64,000 nt of DNA from Croceibacterium sp. TMG7-5b_MA50 (GTDB lineage: Bacteria; Pseudomonadota; Alphaproteobacteria; Sphingomonadales; Sphingomonadaceae), in NCBI RefSeq assembly GCF_039830145.1, contig NZ_CP156082.1:1072001-1136000 (forward strand). Direction: 5' to 3'. Positions within the stretch are counted from its first letter, which is position 1; the number at the start of each line of letters is the position of its first letter. The notes under the pieces are model-generated. The model saw nothing but the letters and a program-made list of their open reading frames with translations. It had not been told where the DNA came from and searched no databases. The position numbers and the translations under genes are program-made. Positions 34,207 through 42,743 of the stretch are shown piece by piece.

Positions 34207-34287
34207 GTGAACCCCCTGCCCTGATGCACCCTGCTTTTACGCAGGACGGAGCAACGGTTCACGTCGAATGCATTCACCAACAACAAA

Positions 34288-34312
34288 GGGCGCGCAGTTT
34301 TCCTGCGCGCCC
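34288..34312 (-). terminator. Rho-independent terminator after nusG
   Basis: GGGCGCGCAG and CTGCGCGCCC form a 10-base GC stem with a five-base loop, 41 bases after the nusG stop. On the minus strand the stem is followed by TTTGTTGTTG. Confidence 0.85.
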
Positions 34313-34353
34313 TTCCATGTTCCTGCAACTTTTCGGCAGCAGGCGAATCGGCG

Positions 34354-34893
34354 TTACTTGACCAGCTCGACCTCTTCGAAGCCCAGCTCCACCGGCGTGG
34401 CACGGCCGAAGATGGAGACGGACACCTTCACGCGGCTCTTGTCGAAGTCCAGTTCCTCCACGATGCCGTTGAAGCTGGTGAACGGGCCGGCATTGACCTT
34501 GACCTGATCGCCGATCTCGTAATCGACGCTGACCTGCTTCTTGGGGGCGGCTTTCGCCTCCTCCATGCCGCCGAAATAGCGCGCCGCCTCCCGCTCCGAA
34601 ATGGCCTGCGGCTTGCCGCCATTGCCCAGGAAGCCGGTGACCTTGGGCGTGTTCTTGACGAGGTGGTACACGTCGTCCGTCATGTTCAGCTTGGCCAGCA
34701 CATAGCCGGGCATGAACTTGCGTTCGACCTGCACCCGCTTGCCGCGCTTCACCTCGTTAACGGTCTCGGTCGGGACCTGCACCTCCTCGACAGCCTCGGC
34801 CAGGCCCATGCGCTCGGCCTCCGACAGGATGGATTCGCGGACCTTGTTCTCGAAGCCGGAATAGGCGTGGATGATGTACCAGCGGGCGGGCAT
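34354..34893 (-). CDS. nusG: transcription antitermination factor NusG
   Basis: A 179-residue NusG that binds RNA polymerase and couples it to ribosomes or Rho. The NGN domain starts [16 protein letters not shown] and includes [11 protein letters not shown]; the KOW domain has [20 protein letters not shown]. The start is MPARWYII; the 19 codons upstream are leader. Follows secE by 53 bases; a terminator ends the unit. Confidence 0.97.
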   Translation of the reverse strand: MPARWYIIHAYSGFENKVRESILSEAERMGLAEAVEEVQVPTETVNEVKRGKRVQVERKFMPGYVLAKLNMTDDVYHLVKNTPKVTGFLGNGGKPQAISEREAARYFGGMEEAKAAPKKQVSVDYEIGDQVKVNAGPFTSFNGIVEELDFDKSRVKVSVSIFGRATPVELGFEEVELVK

Positions 34894-34946
34894 CGGCGGT
34901 TCCTTCGCGCGTCTTTGTGCAGGGCCGTGCGGCCCCGGTAAATGAA

Positions 34947-35141
34947 TCAAACCAGCGAGAGCAGCCAGCGCACGGCGACGCCGAAGATGGAATCGACGCC
35001 CAGGAAGAACACGGACAGGATCACCACCAAAATCGCGACGAAGATCGCCGTGCGGGTGGTTTCCTGCCGGGTGGGCCAGACCACCTTGTTCGCTTCCGCG
35101 CGTACCTGGCGGATGAATTCGCCGGGACTGGTCTTTTCCAT
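34947..35141 (-). CDS. secE: preprotein translocase subunit SecE
   Basis: A 64-residue single-helix SecE that stabilises SecY. KTSPGEFIRQVRAEANKVVW followed by PTRQET is the conserved cytoplasmic segment and the rest is one membrane helix. MEKTSP is chosen because homologues begin near MAKTSP; an in-frame ATG eight codons upstream (35165) has a weak AAGG before it and is possible. The order tRNA-Trp, secE, nusG is the usual one. Confidence 0.92.
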   Translation of the reverse strand: MEKTSPGEFIRQVRAEANKVVWPTRQETTRTAIFVAILVVILSVFFLGVDSIFGVAVRWLLSLV

Positions 35142-35334
35142 CTCATGCTCGCTCGGCTGGGCCATAAAGGCCTTGGCTGCTCTTGGCGCCTGCCGCCATG
35201 GGCTCATCGCCGCCCCGGCCGTGGCGGGCCGGGAGGGGCAGGATGGCTCCGATGTCGGAAAGCAAGCGCGCATGTAGCGCGGGACCACGCCGGGCGCAAG
35301 GCAGGCACCCGGCCCCCATCCGCCCCATACGAAA

Positions 35335-35357
35335 ACGGCCCCGCAATGCGGGGCCGT
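35335..35357 (-). terminator. terminator after the 50-aa gene
   Basis: ACGGCCCCGC-ATT-GCGGGGCCGT is a perfect 10-base stem, 21 bases past the 50-aa gene stop; on the minus strand it runs into TTTTCG. It ends the small gene before secE. Confidence 0.8.
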
Positions 35358-35378
35358 GCGATTCATCGGCGCAGCGGT

Positions 35379-35531
35379 TCAGAACCGGCGCAGGAACCTG
35401 GCGAGAAAACCGGGCCGTTCCTCCATGGGCAGGATCGGGCCGTAGATGCGATAGCGGGTGCTGGCATCCTGGTGCGGGCGGGGCATGGTCCAGCGGTCGG
35501 GCTGAGAACTGCGGAAACTGAGGCTCGACAT
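35379..35531 (-). CDS. 50-residue conserved-looking small protein between tRNA-Trp and secE
   Basis: This small frame has an excellent start: GGGAGGT seven bases before the ATG. The protein has the core DRWTMPRPHQDASTRYRIYG followed by PILPMEERPGFLARF and a basic end LRRF. It is soluble-looking, with a tyrosine- and proline-rich middle. I have an impression of similar small proteins in other sphingomonads but no family name. Its own Rho-independent terminator follows, which makes it an independent unit rather than a secE leader. The function is unknown. Confidence 0.7.
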   Translation of the reverse strand: MSSLSFRSSQPDRWTMPRPHQDASTRYRIYGPILPMEERPGFLARFLRRF

Positions 35532-35700
35532 CGGTAAACCTCCCTGATGCGATGCTGATTACCGCTGTGAATGAACGGCCTGCCGCAAAGGTTCCCGTTC
35601 TGATCGCATCGGCGCGCGTCCTTGGTCACAGCTGTTACGTAGCTGCAACACTTTGCCCGATGTCAGGGCCCGGTCGGGGAGTTCGTCCGATGTCAGGAAT

Positions 35701-35776
35701 TGGCAGGAGTGGAGGGACTCGAACCCACGGCCCTCGGTTTTGGAGACCGATGCTCTACCAACTGAGCTACACTCCT
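35701..35776 (-). tRNA. tRNA-Trp (CCA)
   Basis: A complete cloverleaf on the minus strand: acceptor AGGAGTG pairs with CACTCCT, the D-loop is AGCTCAGTTGGTAGAGC, the anticodon loop is CTCCAAA with anticodon CCA, and the T-loop is GGTTCGAGTCC. The 3' CCA is encoded. tRNA-Trp ahead of secE is a common arrangement. Confidence 0.97.
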
Positions 35777-35868
35777 GCGGGAGACGCGCCCTTAGGCAGG
35801 CATTCGCCGCTTGGCAAGCGTGTCTGCCCGCTTTCCCGCGTGGCAGGGTGTGCTAGGGAACTATAAGC

Positions 35869-36690
35869 ATGCACGCACCGACCTCGGCGCCGATCCCTAC
35901 CGACCTGCTGCTGAACGCCTATCGCAGCGGCATCTTCCCCATGGCCGATGGCCGGGCGGACGATCAGATCTTCTGGGTGGAGCCGCGCGAACGGGCGATC
36001 ATCCCGCTGGACGGGTTTCATTGCTCCCGCTCCCTGGCGCGCACGCTGCGCCGCGAACGTTATCGCGTTACGATCGACCAGGCCTTCAATGCGGTGCTGG
36101 ACGCCTGCGCCGCACCGCGCGCCGATCACCCGGACACCTGGATCAGCGAGCGCATCGCCGCCAGCTATCGCGCGCTGTTTGCAGCCGGGCACGCCCATTC
36201 GGTGGAGTGCTGGGACGGCGACACGCTGGTCGGGGGCCTTTACGGCGTCGCGTTCGAGCGGGTCTTCTGCGGGGAGAGCATGTTCAGCCGCAGCCGCGAT
36301 TCCAGCAAGGTGGCCCTTGCCTGGCTGGTCGTATTGCTGCGCAGGGCCGGCTTTCGCCTGCTCGACTGCCAGTTCATGACGGAGCACCTGTACTCGCTCG
36401 GCGCAGTGCCGATCAGTCGGGAGGAATACCTGGAGGCGCTCGCCGAGGCGATCTCTTATGGGGATGCAGGTGACCTGCGGACCGCCTATTCCGGGATAGT
36501 GTCCGCGGTCCCCGCGGCAGGCTCCGGCTCGGTTGGTGCGGGGGTTGCCGGGGATGGCGTCGCCGCCGGGGCGGGAGCCGCCGTGGCCGACGCCGTCGGC
36601 TGCGGGGCCGACCGGCCGGGCGACGGCACGCGGACTGCGGCCTCTTCTCCCGGGAAGGTCATTGCGCAATCCTTGATCCAGACATCGTAG
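35869..36690 (+). CDS. aat: leucyl/phenylalanyl-tRNA--protein transferase
   Basis: A 273-residue Aat, which adds Leu or Phe to N-terminal Lys/Arg to mark proteins for ClpAP. The catalytic domain has YRSGIFPMADG, FWVEPRERAIIPLD, CGESMFSR and DCQFMTEHLYSLGA. The standard domain ends near residue 200; an alanine/glycine-rich stretch follows and then a terminus IAQSLIQTS, which I associate with sphingomonad Aat proteins. That tail overlaps 205 bases of the opposite-strand DUF2155 gene. Confidence 0.93.
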   Translation: MHAPTSAPIPTDLLLNAYRSGIFPMADGRADDQIFWVEPRERAIIPLDGFHCSRSLARTLRRERYRVTIDQAFNAVLDACAAPRADHPDTWISERIAASYRALFAAGHAHSVECWDGDTLVGGLYGVAFERVFCGESMFSRSRDSSKVALAWLVVLLRRAGFRLLDCQFMTEHLYSLGAVPISREEYLEALAEAISYGDAGDLRTAYSGIVSAVPAAGSGSVGAGVAGDGVAAGAGAAVADAVGCGADRPGDGTRTAASSPGKVIAQSLIQTS

Positions 36691-37136
36691 ATCGGGTGCT
36701 CCACGACGTTCAGGCTCGGTGAGTTCCTGAACAGCCAGCCCGAGAAGATGCCGCGCCATTGCGGCTCGCCCCCGGCCTGCGCGCGTTCCTGCACCAGCAC
36801 CTGCACGAAGGCGCCGGTTTCCGGCTGCGGTTCCCACGGGGCGGTCCGCTCGCAGGCGGACAGGCGCAGGATCACGTCGCCCACCCGCCGGCTTTCGCCA
36901 GGACGCAATTCGATATCCTGGGTGATGTTGTTGCGCTTGTTCAGCAGACCCAGCGTGGCCACGCGCTGCGACATGGGGGTGCCGACTGTCTCCCCCCGTG
37001 CGGCAGCGGGCGGCTGCGGCTGTGCCAGGTTGCGCGGGATCGCCGTGCTCTCCGGCTCCGGCGCGGGTGGCCCGTCCGAACAGGCCGACAGCAGCAGCAT
37101 CGCGGCCGCCGCCGGGACGGCAAAGCGGCATGTCAT
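36486..37136 (-). CDS. DUF2155 family protein, predicted lipoprotein
   Basis: A 216-residue protein with a lipoprotein signal (LLLSAC). The DUF2155 domain spans about residues 60-165 with RVATLGLLNKRN, PQWRGIFSGWLFRNSPSLN and HPIYDVWIKDC. The family is secreted and alphaproteobacterial, with unknown role. The last 50 residues are an alanine/proline/threonine tail that overlaps the Aat tail. The start follows the NDUFA12 stop after one base (TGA-C-ATG). Confidence 0.87.
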   Translation of the reverse strand: MTCRFAVPAAAAMLLLSACSDGPPAPEPESTAIPRNLAQPQPPAAARGETVGTPMSQRVATLGLLNKRNNITQDIELRPGESRRVGDVILRLSACERTAPWEPQPETGAFVQVLVQERAQAGGEPQWRGIFSGWLFRNSPSLNVVEHPIYDVWIKDCAMTFPGEEAAVRVPSPGRSAPQPTASATAAPAPAATPSPATPAPTEPEPAAGTADTIPE

Positions 37137-37137
37137 G

Positions 37138-37539
37138 TCAGGCGTCGGGCGACCAGGATTCGTAATCGCCGGTGGCACGTGCGCGCCGCCCACCCTTCTC
37201 CAGCGCGCCGGCGGGGCGATAGGCGCCCAGGGTACCGGTGGCATTGGGAGTGTAGTCGGCTTCCCAGATCTTGGGCGCCGGCAGATGGCTCTGCGGCAGG
37301 GCGTCGAAAGAATGGTGCAGCCAACCGTGCCATTCGGATGGCACGCGGCTGGCATCGTTGGCGCCGTCGTAGATCACCCAGCGCCGTTCCCGGCCATTCG
37401 GATCGCGCACCTTGGTGGAGCGATAATACTTGTTGCCCTGCGCGTCGGTGCCGACATGTTCCCCCTTGCGGGCGGAGAACAGGGAGGTGCCGATGGTCGC
37501 GCCATCCCACCAGGTGAAGATCTTGCCGAGGATGCCCAT
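37138..37539 (-). CDS. NDUFA12-like NADH:ubiquinone oxidoreductase subunit
   Basis: A 133-residue homologue of the mitochondrial complex I accessory subunit NDUFA12 (B17.2). Signatures are KIFTWWDGATIGT, GTDAQGNKYY and RRWVIYDG followed by SRVPSEWHGWLHH. In Alphaproteobacteria it joins complex I at the inner membrane. It is co-directional and coupled to DUF2155, as in many relatives. Confidence 0.95.
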   Translation of the reverse strand: MGILGKIFTWWDGATIGTSLFSARKGEHVGTDAQGNKYYRSTKVRDPNGRERRWVIYDGANDASRVPSEWHGWLHHSFDALPQSHLPAPKIWEADYTPNATGTLGAYRPAGALEKGGRRARATGDYESWSPDA

Positions 37540-37602
37540 TGTGTCCCTGCCGTTAGCGTGGCCCCGCCCCAGGGTCCAGACCCTAGCGCGTGGCCGCGTT
37601 CC

Positions 37603-38094
37603 TCACCATTCGACCGTTGCGCCGGGACCGATGCCCAGCTCCGCCGCGCGGCCGCCGTTCAGCTCCAGCACGGCGATTGCCGGCCCATCGGACAGCAATT
37701 GTTCTTCCGAATATGGCTGCGCATTGGCAACGACGTTCAGCACCTTGCGGTCCGCACCGATGAAGACGAGGTCGAGCGGCAGCACGGTGTTGCGCATCCA
37801 GAAGGACAGCTGCTGCGGCGCGCGATAGGGAAAGATCATCCCCTCGTCCGCGCCCATTTCCGTCCGGAACATCAGGCCGCGGGCCTGCGCCTCGTTGGTC
37901 TCGGCCACCTCCACACGGAAGCGGTGCGCCCGCCCGCCAGTCGTGACGGTCAGGGGAATGACCTGCAGCCCGGACTGCGGGTGAACCGATGGCGTGGCCC
38001 CTTCCACCGGAGCAGACGCCCCGGCATCCTGCGGCGCACAGGCGGGCAACACGCACGCCAGCATAAAGGAGAGCAGAAGGGGGGCGCGGCGCAT
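37603..38094 (-). CDS. DUF192 family protein, exported
   Basis: A 163-residue protein with a signal peptide/lipobox (LPAC near residue 19). The DUF192 core has EVAETNEAQARGLMFRTEM, MIFPYRAPQQLSFWMRNT and PLDLVFIGAD. Function is unknown; the fold is a small beta barrel found across bacteria and archaea. It lies between recX and NDUFA12 on the same strand, with the frame upstream over recX non-coding. Confidence 0.9.
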   Translation of the reverse strand: MRRAPLLLSFMLACVLPACAPQDAGASAPVEGATPSVHPQSGLQVIPLTVTTGGRAHRFRVEVAETNEAQARGLMFRTEMGADEGMIFPYRAPQQLSFWMRNTVLPLDLVFIGADRKVLNVVANAQPYSEEQLLSDGPAIAVLELNGGRAAELGIGPGATVEW

Positions 38095-38108
38095 GGAATA
38101 CCTCGTCT

Positions 38109-38693
38109 CTATTCGTCGTCCTCGGCGGCGGCCCAGCTTTCGGCCTCCGCCACGCTGCGCGTGTCCATCACGCCGCGCACGTCGGCCAGCATGTGGCCCG
38201 CGCGCAGCATGGCCGCAATCTGTTTCTCGCGCCGGGCGGGATCGGGCGTGCCCGTCCCGAACGGACCGAACCGCCGCTTGCGCGCCAGGGCGAGCACCGC
38301 CTGCCGGCGGGCAGCAGCACCGGGCCGCACGTCCTGCCGGATGGGCTCGGCGATACCGGCCTCGCCCAAAGCCTGGCCAATGCGCCGCGGGCCGTAACCT
38401 CGCCGCAGCAGCGATCCCGCCTTGGCTCGCGCGAAGCCGGCATCGTCGATGTAGCCCAGTTCCACATGGCGGGCGATGATCGCGGGCACCGGCGGCTGCC
38501 CTTCCCCGTCCCACCCTCGCTCCCTCAGCTTGCGTTGCAGGTAACGTTCCAGCTTGCCCGCACTGGTCGCGAAACGGGCAACATAGGCGAGCGCCAGTTC
38601 CTCCAGCCGGGCGCGATCGAGGGGCACCGGTGGGCGCCGGCTGCGACCCTGCGCCTGTGGATCAGCCCGGTCATCGCCTTGCATCGGACGCAT
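38109..38693 (-). CDS. recX: regulatory protein RecX
   Basis: A 194-residue RecX-type protein, which binds RecA filaments and limits their activity. It has the three-helix repeats, with LERYLQRKLRERGW and YIDDAGFARAKAGSLLRRGYGPRRIGQAL typical of the family. It extends at the C-terminus with an acidic tail. No recA is in the window. The start could be the ATG at 38693 or three codons on. Confidence 0.9.
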   Translation of the reverse strand: MRPMQGDDRADPQAQGRSRRPPVPLDRARLEELALAYVARFATSAGKLERYLQRKLRERGWDGEGQPPVPAIIARHVELGYIDDAGFARAKAGSLLRRGYGPRRIGQALGEAGIAEPIRQDVRPGAAARRQAVLALARKRRFGPFGTGTPDPARREKQIAAMLRAGHMLADVRGVMDTRSVAEAESWAAAEDDE

Positions 38694-38824
38694 TTCGCCT
38701 TATTGCTGCCACACTCCTTATCGAAGGGAGCGATTTGGCCCGGCGCATCCAGCAGGATCGACGCCGCATGAAGATGTTCAGGCGCACGAAAGCAGCGCCA
38801 CGGGATGGGTTTGCCTTGCAGCAT

Positions 38825-40552
38825 ATGACGACACTGGTTCCAACCCCCAATGATTGCCCGCTGCCGCGCCGGCGCGCCGATTTCGCCACCTTTGTGGAGG
38901 CGATCGACTATGCCGCGCAGAGCGAGAAGGGCCTGAACTTCCACGATCCCCGCGGGGAACTGGCGGAGGTGTATCCCTATGCCCGCATGCGGGAGGATGC
39001 TCTGGCCGTTGCCCGCCGCCTGCTGGCGCAGGGCATCGGCAAGGGTGACCGGGTCGCGCTAATCGCGGAAACCGCCGCACCGTTTACCGCGCTGTTCTGC
39101 GGCGCGGTCTATGCCGGCGCGTGGCCGGTGCCCCTACCCTTGCCGACCACGTTCGGAGGGCGGGAGAATTATATCGATCAGCTGGCCGTCCAGCTGGCCA
39201 GTGCCGACCCGGTGATCCTGCTTTATCCCCCCGAACTGGCCGACATGTGCGGCGAGGCGGCGGCCCGGCAGGGTTGCGAAGGCGTGGACTGGGACAGCTT
39301 CGCGCAGCGTCCGGCACCGGAGGTCGCGCTGCCCACCCCAGCGCCCGATGACATCTGTTACCTGCAATATTCCAGCGGCTCGACCCGCTTCCCCACTGGC
39401 GTTGCCGTCACGCACCGGGCGTTGCTGCACAATCTGTACGGCCATTCGACCAGCATGGAGGTCGGCGAAGGCGACCGCGCCGTCAGCTGGCTGCCGTGGT
39501 ACCACGACATGGGCCTCGTCGGCTGCTTCCTGTCGCTGATCGCGAACCAGGTCAGCGTCGACTACCTGAAGACGGAGCATTTCGCCCGTCGCCCGCTCGC
39601 CTGGCTCGACCTGATCAGCCGCAATCCCGGAACGACGCTGTCGTACTCCCCGACCTTCGGGTACGACATCTGCGCCCGGCGCATTTCCAGCCAGAGCAAC
39701 GTCGCCGACCGGTTCGACCTGTCCCGCTGGCGGATCGCCGGCAACGGCGCGGACATGATCCGGCCGGACGTGATGCAGGGCTTCGTCAACGCCTTCGCCC
39801 CCGCCGGGTTCAAGGCCGCCGCCTTCACCCCGAGCTACGGCCTGGCGGAAGCAACGCTGGCGGTCACCGTCATGCCGCCGGGCGAAGGCATCCGGGTGGA
39901 GCTGGTGGAGGAGGAGCGTCTCAGCGGCACGCGCCGCGACCTCAGCCGCCCTGCCCGCTACCGCGCGATCGTCAATTGCGGCAAGCCGCTGCCCGACATG
40001 GAGGTGGAGATCCGCGGCGAAGGCGGCCGGCTGCAATCCGACCACCAGATCGGCAAGGTATGGTGCCGTGGACCTTCCGTGATGCATTCCTACTTCCGCA
40101 ATCAGGAGGCGACGGACGACTGCCTGGTGGATGGCTGGCTCGACACCGGCGACATGGGCTACATGGGCAACGGATATCTGTTCATCGTCGGCCGGGCGAA
40201 GGACATGATCATCATCAACGGCAAGAACCATTGGCCGCAGGACATCGAGTGGGCGGTGGAGCAACTGCCCGGCTTCAACCACGGCGACATCGCCGCCTTC
40301 TCCATCGAAACCGACAGTGGCGAGGAGGCACCGGCAGTGCTGGTCCATTGCCGCGTTTCTGACCCGGAGGAACGTGTGCGCCTGCGCGACACGATCCGCG
40401 ACAAGGTTCGCGCGATCACCGGCATGAGCTGCGTGGTAGAGCTCGTGCCTCCCCGCAGCCTGCCGCGCACCTCAAGCGGCAAGTTGAGCCGTGCCAAGGC
40501 CAAGAAGCTGTATCTGTCGGGCGAGATCGAGCCGTTCACACTGGCGGCGTGA
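38825..40552 (+). CDS. fatty-acyl-AMP ligase
   Basis: A 575-residue adenylate-forming enzyme of the FAAL group. It activates a long-chain fatty acid as acyl-AMP and normally passes it to an acyl carrier protein rather than CoA. Core motifs are YLQYSSGSTRFPTGVAVTH, SWLPWYHDMGLVG, PSYGLAEATLA, GWLDTGDMGYM and RAKDMIIINGKN, with the final lysine in SSGKLSR. The FAAL-type text 'LPLPTTFGGRENYIDQL' is present. No carrier protein or polyketide synthase is adjacent. The ATG is set at MTTLVPTP by length; upstream ATGs at 38768 and 38774 are possible. Confidence 0.92.
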   Translation: MTTLVPTPNDCPLPRRRADFATFVEAIDYAAQSEKGLNFHDPRGELAEVYPYARMREDALAVARRLLAQGIGKGDRVALIAETAAPFTALFCGAVYAGAWPVPLPLPTTFGGRENYIDQLAVQLASADPVILLYPPELADMCGEAAARQGCEGVDWDSFAQRPAPEVALPTPAPDDICYLQYSSGSTRFPTGVAVTHRALLHNLYGHSTSMEVGEGDRAVSWLPWYHDMGLVGCFLSLIANQVSVDYLKTEHFARRPLAWLDLISRNPGTTLSYSPTFGYDICARRISSQSNVADRFDLSRWRIAGNGADMIRPDVMQGFVNAFAPAGFKAAAFTPSYGLAEATLAVTVMPPGEGIRVELVEEERLSGTRRDLSRPARYRAIVNCGKPLPDMEVEIRGEGGRLQSDHQIGKVWCRGPSVMHSYFRNQEATDDCLVDGWLDTGDMGYMGNGYLFIVGRAKDMIIINGKNHWPQDIEWAVEQLPGFNHGDIAAFSIETDSGEEAPAVLVHCRVSDPEERVRLRDTIRDKVRAITGMSCVVELVPPRSLPRTSSGKLSRAKAKKLYLSGEIEPFTLAA

Positions 40553-40596
40553 CGTCGCGCTGACGGTCGCCAGAGACAGCCTTTCAGGAGTTTAGC

Positions 40597-40980
40597 ATGT
40601 TCAGCCACGTGATGCTCGGCGCCAACGATGTCCCCGCCGCCAAGGCATTCTACGATGCCGCGCTGGGTGCGCTGGGCGTTCCGGCGGGCGTGACCGACGA
40701 ATGGGGTCGTGTCGTCTACATGACCGATACCGGCAGGTTCCTGCTCACCAGGCCAATCAACCAGCTACCCGCCACCGGCGCGAATGGCGGCACGATCGGC
40801 TTCCTTGCGAAAAGTACCGCGGAGGTGGATGCCTGGCACGCAGCAGGCCTGGCGAACGGCGGCTCGGACATCGAGAGCCCGCCGGGGGAACGCCAGGTCA
40901 CCGGTGGGCGGGTCCTGTACCTTGCTTACCTGAGAGATCCCTCCGGCAACAAGCTGTGCGCGACATATCGCGTCGCGTGA
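40597..40980 (+). CDS. VOC (glyoxalase/dioxygenase) superfamily protein
   Basis: A 127-residue vicinal-oxygen-chelate protein: FSHVMLGANDVPAAKAFYDAAL opens the first beta-alpha-beta module, and YLAYLRDPSGNKLCA ends the second, the usual single-chain glyoxalase-like pair. The metal-ligand histidine (SHVMLG) is kept. Substrate unknown. AGGAG precedes the ATG by seven bases. Confidence 0.9.
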   Translation: MFSHVMLGANDVPAAKAFYDAALGALGVPAGVTDEWGRVVYMTDTGRFLLTRPINQLPATGANGGTIGFLAKSTAEVDAWHAAGLANGGSDIESPPGERQVTGGRVLYLAYLRDPSGNKLCATYRVA

Positions 40981-40995
40981 CCCGCATCCCGTCGC

Positions 40996-41403
40996 TCAAC
41001 TGAACAGCAGCACGCCCAGCAGCACTACCAGCGCCAGCGTCGCCACGGCCCACGCCAGCGATCGGACGTAGGGCACCCCTGCCCAGTACAGCGGAAGGTA
41101 CGCCACCCTGGCCCCCAGCCAGATCCATCCGGCGATAGCCGTCACCGGCCCCGTCTTGCCCGCCAGCACCACGCCGATCAGCGCCACGATGGCGACCGGG
41201 AACGTTTCCTGGAAATTCAGCTGCGCCCGTTCAAGCCGGCCGGCGACCGCGTTCAGCGGCGGCATCGGCCCGTCACGCGGCCCCGCGTTCCAGTCCAGCC
41301 CGTATTGCTGCGTTTTGAACTGCCCGGTCAGCAGAATATGCACCAGCAACAGCACCGCGCCCAGCACCAGCACGCCTAGTTCGGTCGGCAAATACACCTC
41401 CAT
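40996..41403 (-). CDS. MAPEG family membrane protein
   Basis: A 135-residue four-helix membrane protein of the MAPEG family (membrane-associated proteins in eicosanoid and glutathione metabolism). The helix 2 motif RLERAQLNFQETFPVAIV holds the E-x-x-x-N-x-x-E-x-x-P-like pattern of the family. Bacterial members are mostly of unknown activity. It converges on the VOC gene. Confidence 0.88.
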   Translation of the reverse strand: MEVYLPTELGVLVLGAVLLLVHILLTGQFKTQQYGLDWNAGPRDGPMPPLNAVAGRLERAQLNFQETFPVAIVALIGVVLAGKTGPVTAIAGWIWLGARVAYLPLYWAGVPYVRSLAWAVATLALVVLLGVLLFS

Positions 41404-41540
41404 CGTTCTCCTGCCATGCGGGCGCGGGCCCGCCGGTGATCCGGTCCGCATGATAGGGCCAGGCGGCCCGGCCTGTGAACCGCTTGTATTGCGTGTCTTG
41501 CCCTCTTAATACAGTAGCAGGCTGCCGGGAGACACAATGC

Positions 41541-42743
41541 ATGGCCACCACGCCCACCGCGACCAAGGACGATTTTAAGCTGGAACTCACCCCGCCCGAT
41601 CCGGTGCCGGTGGTTGCGGCGGAACGTGCCGCCGGGCTGGTGCCGGTCGATCCGGCCCAGAAGACGAAGCTGGACGAGCGGGTAGAAGGCTTCGTCGCCG
41701 AGCTGGTGGCGCTGGATGCGAACTCCCCCGACTTCGGCAAGAAGGTCGATCAGATCACCAACATGGGCCGCAAGGAGATCGCGGCCGCGGCGCAGATGTC
41801 GAACCGGTTCCTCGATCGTCCGGTTCGCGCGATGGACAAGGATACCGGTGTCGGCACCGACCTTGCCGAACTGCGCCGCACGGTTGAGGACCTCGATCCC
41901 GGCCGCAAGGCGACCGCGCCACGCAAGCTGCTGGGCATCATTCCCTTCGGCAACAAGCTGAAGACCTACTTCGACAGCTACACCAGCGCACAGGGGCACA
42001 TCCAGGCGATCCTGGCGCGCCTCGCCAGCGGCAAGGACGAGCTGCTGATGGATAACGCCGCCATCGATGTCGAACGGCAGAAGCTGTGGGAGGCGATGGG
42101 GAAGCTGGAACAGATGATCCACATCTCCAAGTCGCTGGACGCCCGGCTGGAGGAGGAGGCAGCCAACCTGGACTCGGTCGATCCGGCCAAGGCGAAGGCG
42201 GTGCGCGAGACGGCACTGTTCTACGTCCGCCAGCGCACGCAAGACCTGCTGACGCAGATGGCGGTCAGCGTGCAGGGCTACCTGGCACTGGACCTCGTAA
42301 AGAAGAACAATGTGGAACTGGTGAAGGGCGTGGACCGCGCCAGCACCACCACGGTTGGCGCGCTGCGAACCGCGGTGACGGTGGCGCAGGCGATGACCAA
42401 CCAGCGCTTGGTGCTGGGCCAGATCACGGCGCTCAACCAGACCACCGCCGGCATCATCGATTCCACCGGCAAGCTGCTGCGCGAGAACACCGCCCGCATC
42501 CACGAACAGGCGGCCAGCAGCACCATTCCGCTGGAAACGCTGCAGCGCGCTTTCCAGAACATCTACGACACCATGGACGAGGTCGATCAGTTCAAGGTGC
42601 GCGCACTCGAATCCATGCGCCAGACCGTCGACACGCTGAGCGTGGAGGTGGAAAAGTCCAAGGGCTACATCGCCCGGGCAGAGGGGCAGTCACAGGCCGC
42701 CGCGCAGATCGAACAGCGCGGATTGCTGAGCCTCGATAGCTGA
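41541..42743 (+). CDS. toxic anion resistance protein TelA family
   Basis: A 400-residue TelA-family protein, mostly coiled-coil helix. LLGIIPFGNKLKTYFDSYTSAQGHI and FYVRQRTQDLLTQMAVSVQGYLALDLVKKNN are typical. TelA relatives were linked to tellurite and cell-envelope stress, without a clear mechanism. The ATG follows GGGAG after nine bases. It overlaps the XpaC-like gene by one base, the known telA-xpaC pairing. Confidence 0.93.
   Translation: MATTPTATKDDFKLELTPPDPVPVVAAERAAGLVPVDPAQKTKLDERVEGFVAELVALDANSPDFGKKVDQITNMGRKEIAAAAQMSNRFLDRPVRAMDKDTGVGTDLAELRRTVEDLDPGRKATAPRKLLGIIPFGNKLKTYFDSYTSAQGHIQAILARLASGKDELLMDNAAIDVERQKLWEAMGKLEQMIHISKSLDARLEEEAANLDSVDPAKAKAVRETALFYVRQRTQDLLTQMAVSVQGYLALDLVKKNNVELVKGVDRASTTTVGALRTAVTVAQAMTNQRLVLGQITALNQTTAGIIDSTGKLLRENTARIHEQAASSTIPLETLQRAFQNIYDTMDEVDQFKVRALESMRQTVDTLSVEVEKSKGYIARAEGQSQAAAQIEQRGLLSLDS

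Noticed and set aside
35655-35697. CCGATGTCAGG twice at a 30-base interval beside tRNA-Trp
   Set aside because: Only two copies and no spacer pattern; too little for a CRISPR array or a recognised element. No CRISPR array was seen anywhere in the window.
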